A stretch of DNA of 6,466 nt, taken from positions 1 to 6,466 of the forward strand of contig JAGPUU010000250.1 of assembly GCA_018067325.1 (NCBI GenBank), given 5' to 3'. The stretch is from Amphritea sp. (GTDB taxonomy: Bacteria > Pseudomonadota > Gammaproteobacteria > Pseudomonadales > Balneatricaceae). Within the stretch, counting starts at the first letter, position 1; each line of letters starts with the position of its first letter. A model generated the notes under the pieces. It was not told the DNA's origin. It saw nothing but the letters and a program-made list of their open reading frames with translations, and did not search any database. The position numbers and the translations under genes are program-made. This document shows, piece after piece, positions 5,401-6,466 of the stretch.

Positions 5401-6078
5401 ATGAAAACAAACCACCCCATACTCTATTCATTCCGCCGCTGCCCCTATGCGATACGCACCCGGTTAGCTATCGCTGGCAGCGGGTTAGTCGTGGAGCTGC
5501 GCGAGGTCGTATTAAAAGATAAGCCTGCTACGATGCTGGAGGCCTCGCCAAAGGGCACCGTCCCTGTTTTAGTGCTACCTTCATCTACACAAGAGCGCAG
5601 GGTGATCGACGAGAGTCGGGATATTATGCGCTGGGCATTGCGACAAAGTGACCCTTACAACTGGCTCTGTAGTGATGATCCCGATCTGCTTTGGCAGATT
5701 GAGGGGTTGATTCAGGAAAATGATTTCGTATTCAAACAGCATCTGGACCGTTACAAGTACTTTGAGCGCCACCCCAGTCATCCGCAGAGCTATTATCGAG
5801 AGCAGTGTGAAGTAACTTTAGTTAAGTTGGAGCGACTGCTACAACAGCACAATTTTCTTGCTGGAGAGAACTGCAGCCTGGCTGATATAGCGATCTTTCC
5901 CTTTATCCGCCAGTTCGCCCATGTGGATAGAAACTGGTTTTATAGTGCGCCATATACAGCCTTGCAACGCTGGTTGGATCATCATCTGGAATCGACTCTT
6001 TTTACCGGAGTAATGACGAAGTACCCGCAATGGAAAGAAGCTGACAAGCCCTGTTTATTTCCTGATAAACAGATATAA
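5401..6078 (+). CDS. Glutathione S-transferase-like protein with a CPYA redox motif
   Basis: This cytosolic protein of 225 residues has the two-domain GST layout. The thioredoxin-like N-terminal domain (about 6-80) opens with ILYSFRRCPYAIR. Cys14 sits where catalytic Ser or Tyr occurs in other GSTs, as in omega and glutaredoxin-like classes. KGTVPVL carries the conserved cis-proline Pro55, and Glu71-Ser72 matches the glutathione gamma-glutamyl binding pair. The helical C-terminal domain (about 90-215) contains FLAGENCSLADIAIFPF, with the Ser159/Asp162 N-capping box typical of GSTs. Thiol-transferase or dehydroascorbate reductase-like activity, or deglutathionylation, is more likely than classical conjugation; this is inferred from the cysteine. 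The ATG at 5401 is chosen because the family begins just before the LYSF strand. An in-frame GTG at 5341 would add 20 unconserved-looking residues and has no ribosome binding site. The gene is divergent from the M50 protease gene and convergent with umuC. Confidence 0.9.
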   Translation: MKTNHPILYSFRRCPYAIRTRLAIAGSGLVVELREVVLKDKPATMLEASPKGTVPVLVLPSSTQERRVIDESRDIMRWALRQSDPYNWLCSDDPDLLWQIEGLIQENDFVFKQHLDRYKYFERHPSHPQSYYREQCEVTLVKLERLLQQHNFLAGENCSLADIAIFPFIRQFAHVDRNWFYSAPYTALQRWLDHHLESTLFTGVMTKYPQWKEADKPCLFPDKQI

Positions 6079-6152
6079 ATTAGATTAATAAAATTAAATA
6101 AAGCATTGTTTTAGCTCTAATTTAAAAGATTAAAGATGCGATCAATAGCCCG

Positions 6153-6466
6153 TTAAGCTTTAACCAAAGGTAGCTGATCCCAGCGCGTCGTATAGGCTGG
6201 TGAAAGGTGATTACGCTGCATCTGCCAACCGGTGCTAAGCATCTCTCCGGCAAAGCGAACCTGACCACGACCACTCTGATTGATGCTATCGATTGCTTGC
6301 ATTAATCGCATCGCTGAGGGCGATTCCGGAGCCTCAAAAAGGGAGGGCTGAAAGTGTCCCGACAGATACAGGTCGGACAGCATAATGCCTGCTTTCATAT
6401 AGCGACAACCGGGTCGCCAGATCGATTTCAGTAATCTAAGCGCGGTACCACATAGTCGTCGAGAAT
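6153..6466 (-). CDS. umuC: DNA polymerase V catalytic subunit UmuC, C-terminal end, cut by the right edge
   Basis: The last 103 codons of a Y-family polymerase are present; the gene runs in from the right edge with its stop at 6153-6155. The visible part reads ALRLLKSIWRPGCRYMKAG, then a linker and the C-terminal DUF4113-type region ending SPAYTTRWDQLP, which closely resembles the end of E. coli UmuC. The beta-clamp binding motif QPSLF (6336-6350) corresponds to QLNLF of E. coli UmuC. The polymerase palm and catalytic acidic residues lie outside the window. UmuC performs error-prone translesion synthesis with UmuD' and RecA under SOS control; a umuD gene and LexA box would be expected upstream, beyond the right edge. 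The frame is intact throughout the visible part. The 74 bp between this stop and the GST stop are very AT-rich, with no strong terminator hairpin. Confidence 0.95.
   Translation of the reverse strand, partial: SRRLCGTALRLLKSIWRPGCRYMKAGIMLSDLYLSGHFQPSLFEAPESPSAMRLMQAIDSINQSGRGQVRFAGEMLSTGWQMQRNHLSPAYTTRWDQLPLVKA

Noticed and set aside
6076..6124. AT-rich inverted repeat TAAATTAGA / TCTAATTTA as a terminator between the GST gene and umuC
   Set aside because: The 9-bp stem has a single G-C pair and a 31-base loop, too weak to call a terminator in such AT-rich DNA.
1..6466. CRISPR array, insertion sequence, tRNA or phage/defence island
   Set aside because: No regularly spaced repeats, transposase-like frames, terminal inverted repeats, tRNA-like cloverleaf or defence-family proteins were seen on either strand.

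Overview
The window comes from a bacterial chromosome. The protein families point to a gammaproteobacterium, and an Oceanospirillales- or Pseudomonas-like marine lineage is plausible. That placement is inference from the style of the site-2 protease, SDR and UmuC proteins, not from a marker gene. Gene density is normal. I see no tRNA, rRNA, insertion sequence, CRISPR array or phage gene, and nothing that marks a mobile island.

Layout from left to right: (1) the N-terminal 123 codons of a short-chain dehydrogenase, reading leftwards off the left edge (1-370, minus); (2) a 1087-residue cytoplasmic cyclic-di-GMP protein with four CBS domains, three PAS domains, a GGDEF domain and an EAL domain (472-3735, minus), filling about half the window; (3) an AT-rich upstream region with a candidate extended -10 promoter and a 15-bp palindrome, followed by a strong intrinsic terminator (3934-3962); (4) a small, very basic, lysine-rich hypothetical protein (3973-4143, minus); (5) an M50 site-2 protease family membrane protein (4191-5279, minus), probably co-transcribed with the small gene and ending at that terminator; (6) a divergent glutathione S-transferase-like gene (5401-6078, plus); (7) the C-terminal end of umuC, the DNA polymerase V catalytic subunit (6153-6466, minus), entering from the right edge and convergent with the GST gene.

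These genes do not form one obvious pathway. The supportable units are the probable M50 protease plus small basic protein operon, the stand-alone c-di-GMP gene, the SDR gene with its own ribosome binding site, and the stress-related GST and umuC genes. The c-di-GMP protein could act as a signal integrator: CBS domains usually sense adenine nucleotides, PAS domains sense redox state or ligands, and both catalytic domains carry complete active-site residues.

I found no convincing new multi-gene system. The items most worth a second look are the sensory half of the c-di-GMP protein (a degenerate fourth CBS domain and a four-cysteine cluster in the third PAS domain), the unidentified N-terminal domain of the protease with its small partner gene, and a motif shared by the regions upstream of both genes of that operon.
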